NCBI GenBank assembly: GCA_031976175.1
Contig: DALYLR010000005.1
Location: forward strand, 56,678-120,677
DNA length: 64,000 nt
Origin: DMER01 sp003451645
GTDB lineage: Bacteria > Pseudomonadota > Alphaproteobacteria > Micropepsales > Micropepsaceae
Reading direction: 5' to 3'
Below the pieces are notes generated by a model, which did no database searches, was not told the origin of the DNA, and saw nothing but the letters and a program-made list of their open reading frames with translations. Positions 32,204 through 40,843 of the stretch are shown piece by piece; positions within the stretch are counted from its first letter, which is position 1, and every line of letters starts with the position of its first letter. Both the position numbers and the translations under genes were made by a program.

Positions 32204-33991
32204 CTAGAAGTGCTCCGCCTTCAGTGCCATCACCGGCTCGGCACCGGTCTTGATCTTGGCGAGATGCGCCAAGCGGTCAGGCAACATGCGGTCGACGAAG
32301 TAGCGCGCGGTCGCTAGCTTGGTCTGGTAGTATTCAGCCCCCGTACCACCATGGGACTTTGGCAGGGCCGCACGCGCCATCTGCGCCCAGGCAAACGCCA
32401 TCCCGCTCAAGGCGAAAAGATAGAGATAGTCCATGGACGAGGCGCCCGCATGGTCCGGGTTGTTGAGCCCGTTGTTCATCATCCAGGTCGTGGCCTCTTC
32501 CAGGTCTTTGCGCACGGTGATGAGCGCGTCGACATAGGGCTTCATCTCCGCCGACTTATTGGCTTGCGCAAAGTCATCGATCAGCTTGAACCAGGCAAAC
32601 ACGGCGCGGCCGCCATTCATCGCCAATTTGCGGCCCACGAGATCGAGCGCCTGAATGCCGTTTGCACCTTCGTAGATCATCGCGATACGCGCATCACGGA
32701 CGAATTGCTCCATGCCCCATTCGGCAATGTAGCCATGGCCACCTAAGACTTGCTGCGCGTCGGTGGCGTTTCTGAACCCCATATCGGTGAAGTAACCTTT
32801 CAGGACCGGGGTCAACAGGCCCATCATGTCCTCGCCCAGCTCGCGCTCCTTGTCATCCGTGCTGACATGGGAGAGGTCGCCCTGTAGAGCGCACCAGAGG
32901 AGGAGCATACGCGCGCCTTCGTTGAAGGCCTTGAGGTTCATCAGCACACGGCGGATGTCAGGATGCACGATAATGGGGTCAGCGGCTTTGCCAGGCTCCT
33001 TGGCGCCAGTCAGTGACCGGCCCTGCAGGCGGTCCTTTGCGTAGATCAGTGCGTTTTGATAAGCGGCTTCCGATTGGGTCAGGCCCTGAAGGGCCACGCC
33101 AAGGCGCGCATCATTCATCATCGTGAACATCGCGCGCATGCCCTTGTGCGGCTCGCCGAGCAGATAGCCCGTCGCCCCATCATAGTTCATCACGCAGGTC
33201 GAGTTGCCGTGAATGCCCATCTTGTGCTCGATAGAACCACAAATGAGTGCGTTGCGCGCACCCAGCGAGCCATCCGCCTTGACGAGGAATTTCGGCACCA
33301 CAAACAGCGAGACGCCCTTGATGCCTTCAGGCGCGCCTGCGATTTTGGCCAGAACCAGATGGATGATGTTCTCCGCCATGTCGTGCTCGCCCGCGGAGAT
33401 AAAGATCTTGGTCCCCGTGATCTTATAAGTGCCATCGGCTTGCGGTTCAGCCTTGGTGCGCATGAGGCCTAGATCGGTGCCGCAATGCGGCTCGGTCAGG
33501 TTCATCGTGCCGGTCCACTCGCACGAGACCATTTTGGGCAGATATGTTTGCTTTTGCTCAGCCGTGCCATGCAAATGGATCGCGTGATAGGCGCCAGCGG
33601 TCAGACCCGGATACATGCCAAAGGCCATATTGGCGGCCGAGACCATCTCGCTGAAAGCGCGGCCAACGACGGCAGGCATGCCCTGCCCGCCATAGTCAGG
33701 GTCGGCCACGAGGCTTGGCCAACCGCCCTCACGGAACAGGTCAAAGGCTTCTTTGAACCCTTTGGGCGTGGTGACGGAACCGTCTTGGTGGCGCTTGCAC
33801 CCCTCAAGGTCGCCCACGCGGTTGAGCGGGGCCAAGACCTCCTGCGCCATCTTCGCCCCCTCCTCCAGGATCGCGTCGACCACATCAGGTGTCGCATCGG
33901 CAAAGCCAGGCAGATTGGCATAGCGGCGGATGTCCAAAACCTCGTTTAGTACAAACCGGTACTCTTGCAGCGGGGCGGTGTAACTGGGCAT
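32204..33991 (-). CDS. Acyl-CoA dehydrogenase, large (DmdC/FadE-like) with C-terminal extension
   Basis: 595 residues from ATG 33991, which follows a perfect AAGGAGG; the frame is open upstream into the MerR gene. It is longer than classical enzymes (about 390). After the N-terminal and middle domains (TGTMNLTEPHCGTDLGLM, KITGTKIFISAGEHDMA) it has the catalytic Glu in IAMIYEGANGIQALDLVGRK and a further C-terminal helical domain of about 110 residues. This is the architecture of 3-methylmercaptopropionyl-CoA dehydrogenase-like and related aliphatic acyl-CoA dehydrogenases. The substrate cannot be fixed. It is the second gene of the operon, 28 nt after the MerR gene. Confidence 0.93.
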   Translation of the reverse strand: MPSYTAPLQEYRFVLNEVLDIRRYANLPGFADATPDVVDAILEEGAKMAQEVLAPLNRVGDLEGCKRHQDGSVTTPKGFKEAFDLFREGGWPSLVADPDYGGQGMPAVVGRAFSEMVSAANMAFGMYPGLTAGAYHAIHLHGTAEQKQTYLPKMVSCEWTGTMNLTEPHCGTDLGLMRTKAEPQADGTYKITGTKIFISAGEHDMAENIIHLVLAKIAGAPEGIKGVSLFVVPKFLVKADGSLGARNALICGSIEHKMGIHGNSTCVMNYDGATGYLLGEPHKGMRAMFTMMNDARLGVALQGLTQSEAAYQNALIYAKDRLQGRSLTGAKEPGKAADPIIVHPDIRRVLMNLKAFNEGARMLLLWCALQGDLSHVSTDDKERELGEDMMGLLTPVLKGYFTDMGFRNATDAQQVLGGHGYIAEWGMEQFVRDARIAMIYEGANGIQALDLVGRKLAMNGGRAVFAWFKLIDDFAQANKSAEMKPYVDALITVRKDLEEATTWMMNNGLNNPDHAGASSMDYLYLFALSGMAFAWAQMARAALPKSHGGTGAEYYQTKLATARYFVDRMLPDRLAHLAKIKTGAEPVMALKAEHF

Positions 33992-34019
33992 GGCGTCCTC
34001 CTTTATGTGTGGTTCCCGC

Positions 34020-34460
34020 TCAGTCTTCGGCGGGTTGCAGTCCAAACCCAATGAATTTTGGGTGAGATACCGGTGATCTAACGCGAACGCCGCGTTCGGC
34101 GAGGGCAATTTCGATCTGCGCGCGGCCCCGGCGCAGCTCGTCGAGCGAGGATTCCAGATCAGCCCTCTGACGCTCCAGGTCAGCGATCCGGCGCTCAAAG
34201 ACATCCAATGCGCGGCGCAGTTGATCGGGCGCTCCGCCCGCCATGTCGTAGAGCGAGAGCATGTCCCGGATTTCCGCGAGCGAAAAGCCAACACGCTTGC
34301 CCTTGAGGATAGCGGCGAGACGGCGGCGGTCTTGGGAGGTATAGATGCGCTGAGCGCCGCGCCGCTCCGGCGCCAACAACCCCTCAGTCTCGTAAAAGCG
34401 GATCGCGCGGGGCGTCACCCCGAACTCAAGGCTGAGATCGCGAATACTAAAGGTCCGCAC
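34020..34460 (-). CDS. MerR-family regulator, LiuR-like
   Basis: 146 residues. The N-terminal winged helix reads FSIRDLSLEFGVTPRAIRFY, then ETEGLLAPERRGAQRIYTSQ and GKRVGFSLAEIRDMLSLYD. A C-terminal coiled coil (about 80-125) follows. These stretches resemble LiuR, the regulator of branched-chain amino-acid and fatty-acid catabolism. No Cys metal-binding loop is present, in line with LiuR-type members sensing organic ligands. It is the first gene of the beta-oxidation operon, and a matching palindrome lies 52-67 nt upstream of its start, suggesting autoregulation together with the acyl-CoA genes. Confidence 0.9.
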   Translation of the reverse strand: MRTFSIRDLSLEFGVTPRAIRFYETEGLLAPERRGAQRIYTSQDRRRLAAILKGKRVGFSLAEIRDMLSLYDMAGGAPDQLRRALDVFERRIADLERQRADLESSLDELRRGRAQIEIALAERGVRVRSPVSHPKFIGFGLQPAED

Positions 34461-34511
34461 GTGGCAACCCAGTTTGACCGGCGTTTTGGCTGAAACACGC
34501 AGTAAATGACG

Positions 34512-34527
34512 TTGACGTAAACGTCAA
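34512..34527. promoter_or_regulatory. LiuR/MerR-type operator palindrome
   Basis: TTGACGT-AA-ACGTCAA is a perfect 7-bp inverted repeat with a 2-nt centre. It lies upstream of the MerR gene and, on the other side, 171 nt before the PodJ-like gene. Its sequence resembles the ACGT-containing palindromes reported for LiuR regulators. Assignment to the adjacent MerR protein is inference. Confidence 0.75.
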
Positions 34528-34697
34528 GCGTTAAGCGGCTTAGATGCGGAGTTAACCTTTCATTAACTCTTTGCCACCTAGCGTGGAACTTGTTGGAAAC
34601 CGTCGATCGCTACATCTCGCGGTGGCGGGGGCGCTTTACACAATATCTCACACCATTAAGGTGACAAAGAGATTCGGGGTTAATTGGGTGATTCGAA

Positions 34698-37600
34698 ATG
34701 CGGCCTGGCGTTCCTTGGAGTGTGAAAGATATTAGCCCTGAAGCGCGGGAGGCGGCGCAAGTTGCCGCTCAGCGTGCTGGCCTGTCTTTGGGCGAGTGGC
34801 TCGCGCAAGCGATTGCCGCCGAAGCCAAGACTGTTGCGGCTTTTGAATCGCAGCGCGCTGCGCCACAATCGCCCGTCGCCCGCTTCCCAAGCCCACCTCC
34901 GCAACCGCAGACTGTCGCGGCACAGGCGCAGCGGGTTCAAACCGCTTTCGCCCAGCCGCAACAGATCACCACGGCGCAAGCCGTGCCGCAAACACGCACC
35001 GCCTATGCGGCGGCGGCCGAACAGCTTAACGAGCAAATCCGGGCGGGTGAATTCGCGGTCGTGGCGCATGGCTTGCGCGACCTCGCGGATCGTCTGGATT
35101 CCTCCGAACGCCGTCAACAGCAGGCGATCAGCTCCATCAACCAAAATGTCGCCGCCATGGCCGACAAGGTCGATGCTGCCGAGCGCATCAAGCTGATGGC
35201 TGAGACCGCCTTTGCCACCGCCAGCGAGGCGATCACCCAATCGGCGCGCGATCAGTCCTATGCGTTCACGCATCTTGAAGAGACGGTCCGCACGTTGGGC
35301 GGGCGGCTGGACGGGCTTGAAGCCAACCCAATGGTCGATGGGGTCGCTCGCGAGGCGTCCGTTCGGCTTGAGCAGTCGCTGACCGATATCAAGGACCGGA
35401 TTTCTGCCGCTGAAAAGCGTGGTCAGGACGCACAGCAGGCGCTTGAGAGCTGGGTCAAAACGTTTACCGGGCGGATTGAAGCGCAAGCAGCGACCACGTC
35501 GGAACTCATTCGCCATTCAACGCAAGACCTGGCCCGTACAGATGACCTCTCCGGGCTTCAGCAGACACTCGCGCAAGTTCAAGCCGATGTTTCGCTCGGC
35601 CAGCAGCGCGACCAAGAAAAATCGGCAACCCTTTCAGCCATCCAAACCGCGATCTCTGGTCTGCGGCAGGAGCTGAGTGACAGCGAACGCCGGGCACGCG
35701 AGGGCTTGGGGTCCTTTGAGCGCTGGGTCAATGATGTCAATGGCCGTCTCGATCAGGTGGACTCCAATGCTGCCGAGTTGACCATGCGCTTGTCGGAGGG
35801 TGCACGCGGCTTTGCCTCCACAGACCAAGTGCAACGCTTGGGCGACGAGCTCAGTGCCATCCGTACCGACCTGCGAAAGGTTGCCGATGTAACTGCTGCC
35901 AATGCGGCCGAGCGCGAGCGCACGTCCAAGGATGCGCAAGCGGGTTTTGATGCCGCGGTCAACCGCCTCGCCGCGCAGGTGCGCGATGTCGAGCAGTCGG
36001 CACAAGCAGCCTCACGGGCCGCGAATGACGCCGCCGTGCAATTGTCGGACAAGCTTGCGCAGACGGACGCTCTCGTGCGCCGGATGCAGGCCGCTACAGA
36101 TTCGAATGCTGGGGCCTTTGGTGAACGCCTGACACAAGCGATGGCCAAGACCGATTCGGCAGTGTCCGCCATCAAGGCCGACCTTGAAACCGCCGAACAG
36201 CGCATGATGCAAGTGTTGCGCGACAATCTGCGCCCGTCAGACGATGGCTCGCTTGAAATCCTGCAAGGCGCCATTGAGCAGTTGAACGCCAATCTGGCAA
36301 AGTCTGAGCAATCCAATTCGCAAACCGCACAGCGCCAAGCCGCTTCGATCCGCAAGGTCGAAGACATGCTGCAGGGCTTTGCTCGCGGTTTGGATTCCGT
36401 GTCCGATCTTGCCAAGGGGCCGCTGGCGCAACCGCTGGCCTCGGTCCAGTCAACGCTGGAGACGATCACCGCCAAGATTGAAGAGCGCGATCAGCGGGCG
36501 GCGGATTCTCTCGGCACAATGGAAATGGCCCTCAAGGCCCTTGCCGCTCGCATCGAAGATAGCGAGCGCAAAGCTGGGCAGTCGACCGCGCAGATCGATG
36601 CCGCATTGAAGGCCGTCACGGGCCGCCTGGACGCCGCCGAGCGCAATGAAGCGGCAAGAGACGCACGGCTGGACGACAGTTTGCGGGACATCGCGGACCG
36701 TTTCGATGATGCGGATCGCAAGGCGCAAGACGCTATTGACGCCATCGAGACTACCATCACCGGATTGTCCCAACGCTTGGATGCAGCAGATCGCAGGCAT
36801 AAGGACAGCATCGCTGGTTTGCGGCTTACGCTGGACGGGCTCGTTGCCAAATCCGCCGCGGAGCCATTGTTGCAGCGGACCAATTCAGCAACTGTTTTGC
36901 CGCAGACCTTGTCGATGGCCTCCGCAGTGTTGCCACCAGCACCGGCACCGGCCGCTCCGGTGCCAAATCTACCTCCGCCGCCAATGGTGTCGCCCGCTGT
37001 CGCGGCACCTCAGGCGCCGCTGGTCTCAGAGCCCGTGGCCGCGCGCCTGCAACCCGAACTCTCTGTGCCGCCACCTGTAGAGCTGCCGCCGGCGGCGCCG
37101 CAGGCTGCGGCGCCTTCACTCGATTTCGATGCCCTGCTGCAAAGCGCAGACACTCAGCAGCCCGCTGGACCCGACTTGGGTCTGCAGCAACCGCGAAAGG
37201 CCGACGATTTCTTAGCGCAAGCCCGTCGTGCGGCTCAGGCGGCGGCTCTCGCCGAAGCGGCTCTTGCACAACAGAAACAAGGGCGTGGCAAACGCGTTAC
37301 TGATCCCTATGCACAGGACAATGGCCGCAACCTTGGACGGCTAGTGTTTGTCGGCGGCGCCTTGTTGGCGCTTGTGCTTGCCGTCATTCTGATCATCGCT
37401 TGGTACCCGTCCAGCCGGGACAAAGGTGATCCAAACAGGCCTGCACCAGCCTCGACGCTGAGCGACATGCTCAAGCAGGACGAAGACGGTGCGCGGGCCG
37501 TGCCCGACGCGACGCAGAACGGTCAGACCCTTACGCCTTACAGCGCGTTACCGGCTGCGCCCGATATGGAGGCGCCCAAGCCCTCAGCCTTGACGCCTCC

Positions 37601-38300
37601 GGACCTAGCACCGGAGCCACCTCCGGCTGCGGCGTTGCAACCGCTCGATACTGGAACGGGCACCGGGATTGATCGCGCTGGCGCCGGTGCGGTCTCCAAT
37701 ACCGACCTCGAAGGGCGGGCGGAGCGCGGCGATCCCAAGGCACAATACATACTGGCGACCCGCTACGCCGAAGGGCGTAATGCGCCGAAGGACCCGGTTC
37801 AGGCGCTCAAATGGTACGAACGGTCTGCGCGGGCAGGCATCCCTGCAGCGCAGTACCAAATGGGCGCGCTCTATGAGCGCGGTGGCAATGGAGTGCCGGC
37901 CGATCCCGCCAAGGCGCGGACCTGGTATGAGAAGGCCGCAGTCAACGGTAACCGCAAGGCCATGCATAATCTTGCGGTTCTGCATGCTGAAGGCACAGGC
38001 GTGCCTAAGAACTTTGGGGAAGCCGCGAAGTGGTTCACCAAGGCTGCAGAGCATGGCCTGACGGACTCGCAGTACAATCTGGGTGTTCTCTATGAGAGGG
38101 GCCTGGGCGTTGCCAAGGATCCGGTGGAGGCGGCCAAGTGGTTTGCCATCGCAGCGGCTCAAGGCGATGCGGACGCTGCAGGCAAGTTCAACGCCATCCG
38201 TCAAAGCTTGCCGCCAGCCGATGGCAAGCGGGCCGCGGACGCTGCGGCCAAGTTCACGCCCAAGATTTTGTCAGCTAAGGCGAACGACGTCCCGGAATAG
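34698..38300 (+). CDS. PodJ-like polar organizing protein (coiled coils, TM, Sel1 repeats)
   Basis: 1200 residues. The N-terminus MRPGVPWSVKDISPEAREAA with GLSLGEWLAQAI is the conserved PodJ start. Residues about 100-730 are long heptad-rich coiled coils with recurring SERR/AERR and D-R-L-D-A-A-E units. A Pro-rich region (about 745-800) follows, then one transmembrane helix (about 881-903) and a periplasmic part with four Sel1-like repeats (about 1008-1165; for example AKTWYEKAA, AAKWFTKAA and AAKWFAIAA patterns). In Caulobacter, PodJ sets the new cell pole and recruits polarity factors. It is likely monocistronic and faces the MerR operon across the shared promoter region. A peptidoglycan-binding tail, present in some PodJ proteins, is absent here. 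Confidence 0.87.
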   Translation: MRPGVPWSVKDISPEAREAAQVAAQRAGLSLGEWLAQAIAAEAKTVAAFESQRAAPQSPVARFPSPPPQPQTVAAQAQRVQTAFAQPQQITTAQAVPQTRTAYAAAAEQLNEQIRAGEFAVVAHGLRDLADRLDSSERRQQQAISSINQNVAAMADKVDAAERIKLMAETAFATASEAITQSARDQSYAFTHLEETVRTLGGRLDGLEANPMVDGVAREASVRLEQSLTDIKDRISAAEKRGQDAQQALESWVKTFTGRIEAQAATTSELIRHSTQDLARTDDLSGLQQTLAQVQADVSLGQQRDQEKSATLSAIQTAISGLRQELSDSERRAREGLGSFERWVNDVNGRLDQVDSNAAELTMRLSEGARGFASTDQVQRLGDELSAIRTDLRKVADVTAANAAERERTSKDAQAGFDAAVNRLAAQVRDVEQSAQAASRAANDAAVQLSDKLAQTDALVRRMQAATDSNAGAFGERLTQAMAKTDSAVSAIKADLETAEQRMMQVLRDNLRPSDDGSLEILQGAIEQLNANLAKSEQSNSQTAQRQAASIRKVEDMLQGFARGLDSVSDLAKGPLAQPLASVQSTLETITAKIEERDQRAADSLGTMEMALKALAARIEDSERKAGQSTAQIDAALKAVTGRLDAAERNEAARDARLDDSLRDIADRFDDADRKAQDAIDAIETTITGLSQRLDAADRRHKDSIAGLRLTLDGLVAKSAAEPLLQRTNSATVLPQTLSMASAVLPPAPAPAAPVPNLPPPPMVSPAVAAPQAPLVSEPVAARLQPELSVPPPVELPPAAPQAAAPSLDFDALLQSADTQQPAGPDLGLQQPRKADDFLAQARRAAQAAALAEAALAQQKQGRGKRVTDPYAQDNGRNLGRLVFVGGALLALVLAVILIIAWYPSSRDKGDPNRPAPASTLSDMLKQDEDGARAVPDATQNGQTLTPYSALPAAPDMEAPKPSALTPPDLAPEPPPAAALQPLDTGTGTGIDRAGAGAVSNTDLEGRAERGDPKAQYILATRYAEGRNAPKDPVQALKWYERSARAGIPAAQYQMGALYERGGNGVPADPAKARTWYEKAAVNGNRKAMHNLAVLHAEGTGVPKNFGEAAKWFTKAAEHGLTDSQYNLGVLYERGLGVAKDPVEAAKWFAIAAAQGDADAAGKFNAIRQSLPPADGKRAADAAAKFTPKILSAKANDVPE

Positions 38301-38314
38301 ATTGCTGGGCGCCA

Positions 38315-38335
38315 GTGGGTTAACTCAAAACCCAC
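38315..38335 (+). terminator. Hairpin downstream of PodJ-like gene
   Basis: GTGGGTT (38315-38321) pairs perfectly with AACCCAC (38329-38335) around a 7-nt loop, 15 nt after the stop codon. No long T-run follows, so it is a probable weak terminator. Confidence 0.45.
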
Positions 38336-38455
38336 GCCATTGGACGTAGTGTAGGGGCAGCCTGGCTTGTCAATTGGTTGACGTATTGCCGGTTGGCAAG
38401 CGGTGCGGAGCTGGTGCACAGTCCAGCCAACCTCTTACGCCGTAAACGCCCGAAG

Positions 38456-39373
38456 ATGATCTATCTCCCCATTGCGGAAATGCCCGTAAGCATCTGGCTC
38501 ATGGTTGGCCTTGGTGCGGCGGTCGGATTCCTGTCCGGCATGTTTGGTGTGGGCGGCGGCTTCATCCTGACCCCCTTCCTTATGTTCATGGGTGTGCCGC
38601 CCGCGGTCGCCGTGGCGACGCAATCTGTCCAGTTGGTGGCTACGTCCACCTCCAGCGTCTTGACCCATTGGCGCAATGGGCATGTGGACTTCAAGATGGG
38701 CGGCTATCTGCTGGCTGGCGGGATGAGCGGGAGCGTGCTGGGCATTTTCATTTTCAACGCCTTGAAGGCGCAAGGGCAGATCGACCTCCTCATATCTCTA
38801 TCCTACGTGACCTTGCTTACGGCCATTGGCGGGCTGATGCTCTGGGAAAACCTGAGCCACATGTTCAGCACGAAAAAGTCCAGCGCAGGCCGCCATAAGG
38901 CCGGGAGCCATTTATGGATTCATGGATTGCCCTTCAAAGCGCGCTTTCCTGTCTCCCGCTTGTACATCAGTGCCATCCCCCCCTTACTCCTTGGCTTTTT
39001 GATTGGGGTCTTGTCCGCGATCATGGGCATTGGCGGCGGGTTCATCTTAGTGCCAGCAATGATCTATCTCTTGCGGATGCCCGCAGCGATCGTTGTGGGT
39101 ACAAGTTTGTTCCAAGTGATTTTCGTCGCAATGTTTTCCGGAATATTGCACGCCGTCACCAATCAGACTGTCGATATCATTCTGGCAAGCCTTTTGACGG
39201 TTGGAGGTGTCGTTGGCGCTCAAATCGGGGTCCGCACGGGCGCGCGGGTGCGTGCTGACGAGTTGCGCCTTATCCTCGCGCTGATGATCTTGGCCGTTGG
39301 TGTCCGGCTGACCTTGGACCTGGTGTGGCAGCCAAGCGACCCCTTTAGTGTAACTGAGGAGCCGGCCCGTTGA
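38456..39373 (+). CDS. TauE/SafE-family sulfite exporter-like permease
   Basis: 305 residues from ATG 38456, with about 8 transmembrane helices. The family's duplicated motif is visible: FLSGMFGVGGGFILTPFLMF in the first half and SAIMGIGGGFILVPAMIYLL in the second. Members export sulfite, sulfoacetate or related anions across the inner membrane. The stop overlaps the TTG start of the TIGR02186 gene by 4 nt, a conserved pairing in alphaproteobacteria, which suggests that the two work together. Confidence 0.92.
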   Translation: MIYLPIAEMPVSIWLMVGLGAAVGFLSGMFGVGGGFILTPFLMFMGVPPAVAVATQSVQLVATSTSSVLTHWRNGHVDFKMGGYLLAGGMSGSVLGIFIFNALKAQGQIDLLISLSYVTLLTAIGGLMLWENLSHMFSTKKSSAGRHKAGSHLWIHGLPFKARFPVSRLYISAIPPLLLGFLIGVLSAIMGIGGGFILVPAMIYLLRMPAAIVVGTSLFQVIFVAMFSGILHAVTNQTVDIILASLLTVGGVVGAQIGVRTGARVRADELRLILALMILAVGVRLTLDLVWQPSDPFSVTEEPAR

Positions 39374-40137
39374 CCCGCCTGGGCCAAGGTCTTTTTTTAT
39401 TGGTTCTGGTTGTGCGCAGTGCCCTGGGCGCTGAACCAGAGCACCTTGGCGTGACGGCCGGTGTCAGCCGGGACAGCTATATGATTTCCTCTACCTTCAC
39501 AGGAACGGAGATCGTGGTGTTCGGCGGCATCGAAGCGGCGCAAGGCGGCGTGCTCGCGAGCCGGGAAGGCATTGATGTCGCCGTTGTGGTCTTCGGTCCG
39601 GAACAGCATGTGACTGTCCGGCGTAAGGAACGGGTCGCAGGGCTGTGGATTAACCGGACGGCGGAGCGGTTTGAGCGCATGCTCGCCTACTACTACGCAG
39701 CAGCGACCGCAGATATCGCAACGCTGGCCCCGCCCGACGTCTTGGCCTCACGCGGGGTGGGCCTTGATGGGATGCTCAAGCCCGTGCGCGCGGCAGCGGA
39801 ACCGTTCCGCGATGCCATTGTGCGGCGGAAACAGGCAGATCTTCTCTACGTTGAGAAACCGGGCGGCGTGACGTTTCTGTCGTCCTCAGTGTTTCGCGCA
39901 ACCATTCCCCTTCCCGCCCAGGTGCCTGTCGGCGATTACACGATCAAGGTCTTCGCGTTCAAGAATGGCCAATTGGCCGGTGGCACGAGCGTGCCGTTTG
40001 CCATCGATAAAGAGGGCATTGAGCGCTGGACCTACGAACTCGCGACCAAGCGCGCTTGGGCCTATGCGGCACTGTCGGTTTTGGGCGCCCTTCTGGCGGG
40101 TTGGGTTGCCTACATCGCCTTCCGGGAGCGGCATTGA
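39370..40137 (+). CDS. TIGR02186-family membrane-anchored periplasmic protein
   Basis: 255 residues from a TTG overlapping the TauE stop (TTGA), with GAGGAG about 8 nt upstream. A signal peptide (about 1-20) is followed by an extracytoplasmic domain (VTAGVSRDSYMISSTFTGTE, then VVFGPEQHVTVRRKERVAGL) and a single C-terminal transmembrane helix (about 229-249). The family is known mainly by its linkage to TauE/SafE. Its role is undefined and may be as a partner or sensor of the exporter. Confidence 0.85.
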   Translation: MTRLGQGLFLLVLVVRSALGAEPEHLGVTAGVSRDSYMISSTFTGTEIVVFGGIEAAQGGVLASREGIDVAVVVFGPEQHVTVRRKERVAGLWINRTAERFERMLAYYYAAATADIATLAPPDVLASRGVGLDGMLKPVRAAAEPFRDAIVRRKQADLLYVEKPGGVTFLSSSVFRATIPLPAQVPVGDYTIKVFAFKNGQLAGGTSVPFAIDKEGIERWTYELATKRAWAYAALSVLGALLAGWVAYIAFRERH

Positions 40138-40153
40138 GGCGCTTCAAGGCCAA

Positions 40154-40843
40154 TCAGGCCGCGCTGCGTGCCCGCAAGCGCCCGGCCCCGAAGGCATAGA
40201 CCTTGTCTCGTCCAAGCAAGAAGGCTTGGAACCCTAAAGGGAAGACCGGGAAAAATGCCGGATCGAAAACGTCCAGCCCGCCTGTGTAGGCTCCAAAGGC
40301 CGGAAGCACGAGCCTGCGGCCATCGCTGACAAAACTGGGCCGCGAAATGCGGCGTCCCTTGACCGTGACGGCTGCTTTCGGGTGGAGATGGCCGCAAACT
40401 TCGCCATGTGCCAGCCCTTCAGAGGGATCGTGCCGGAACGTCAGCGGCCCCATCTGCAAGGTCTCGACAAAGGTGAGATCCGGCACCCCTTGCAACCCTT
40501 CATCATGATTGCCGGTAATCCATATCCAGCCGCAGCGTTGGGTGAGCGCACGCAGATAAGCCCGGTCGTCTGGCGCCATGCGCAGTGCTGCATTACCGTC
40601 GTGAAAACTATCGCCCAGCGCCACCACGGTCCGAGGCGCCAGCTCCTGACACAATTGATCGAGCCGCACGATCGTGGCGCGCGTATCATAGGGCGGCAAG
40701 AATTGACCCCGCACGCCATAGGAGGACCCTTTTTCGAAATGCAAATCGGCCACTGCCAGGAGTTGGCGCTCCGGCCACCATATTGCGCCCTCTGGTCTCA
40801 AGACCAGTTGCGCGCCATTCACGTCTAAAACGGTGTCAGTCAA
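40154..40843 (-). CDS. pdeM: Ligase-associated DNA damage response endonuclease PdeM-like
   Basis: 229 residues from a TTG at 40843 (GGAGG 9 nt upstream; the frame is open 18 nt further). Calcineurin-like phosphoesterase motifs are in order: VADLHFEKGSSYG, ALGDSFHDG, ITGNHDEG and CGHLHPKAA, giving the metal-binding D, H, N and H residues. PdeM belongs to the set helicase, exonuclease, ligase and PdeM, thought to repair DNA damage. It overlaps the end of the helicase gene by 8 nt, so the two are translationally coupled. The exonuclease and ligase genes are not in this window. Confidence 0.9.
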   Translation of the reverse strand: MTDTVLDVNGAQLVLRPEGAIWWPERQLLAVADLHFEKGSSYGVRGQFLPPYDTRATIVRLDQLCQELAPRTVVALGDSFHDGNAALRMAPDDRAYLRALTQRCGWIWITGNHDEGLQGVPDLTFVETLQMGPLTFRHDPSEGLAHGEVCGHLHPKAAVTVKGRRISRPSFVSDGRRLVLPAFGAYTGGLDVFDPAFFPVFPLGFQAFLLGRDKVYAFGAGRLRARSAA

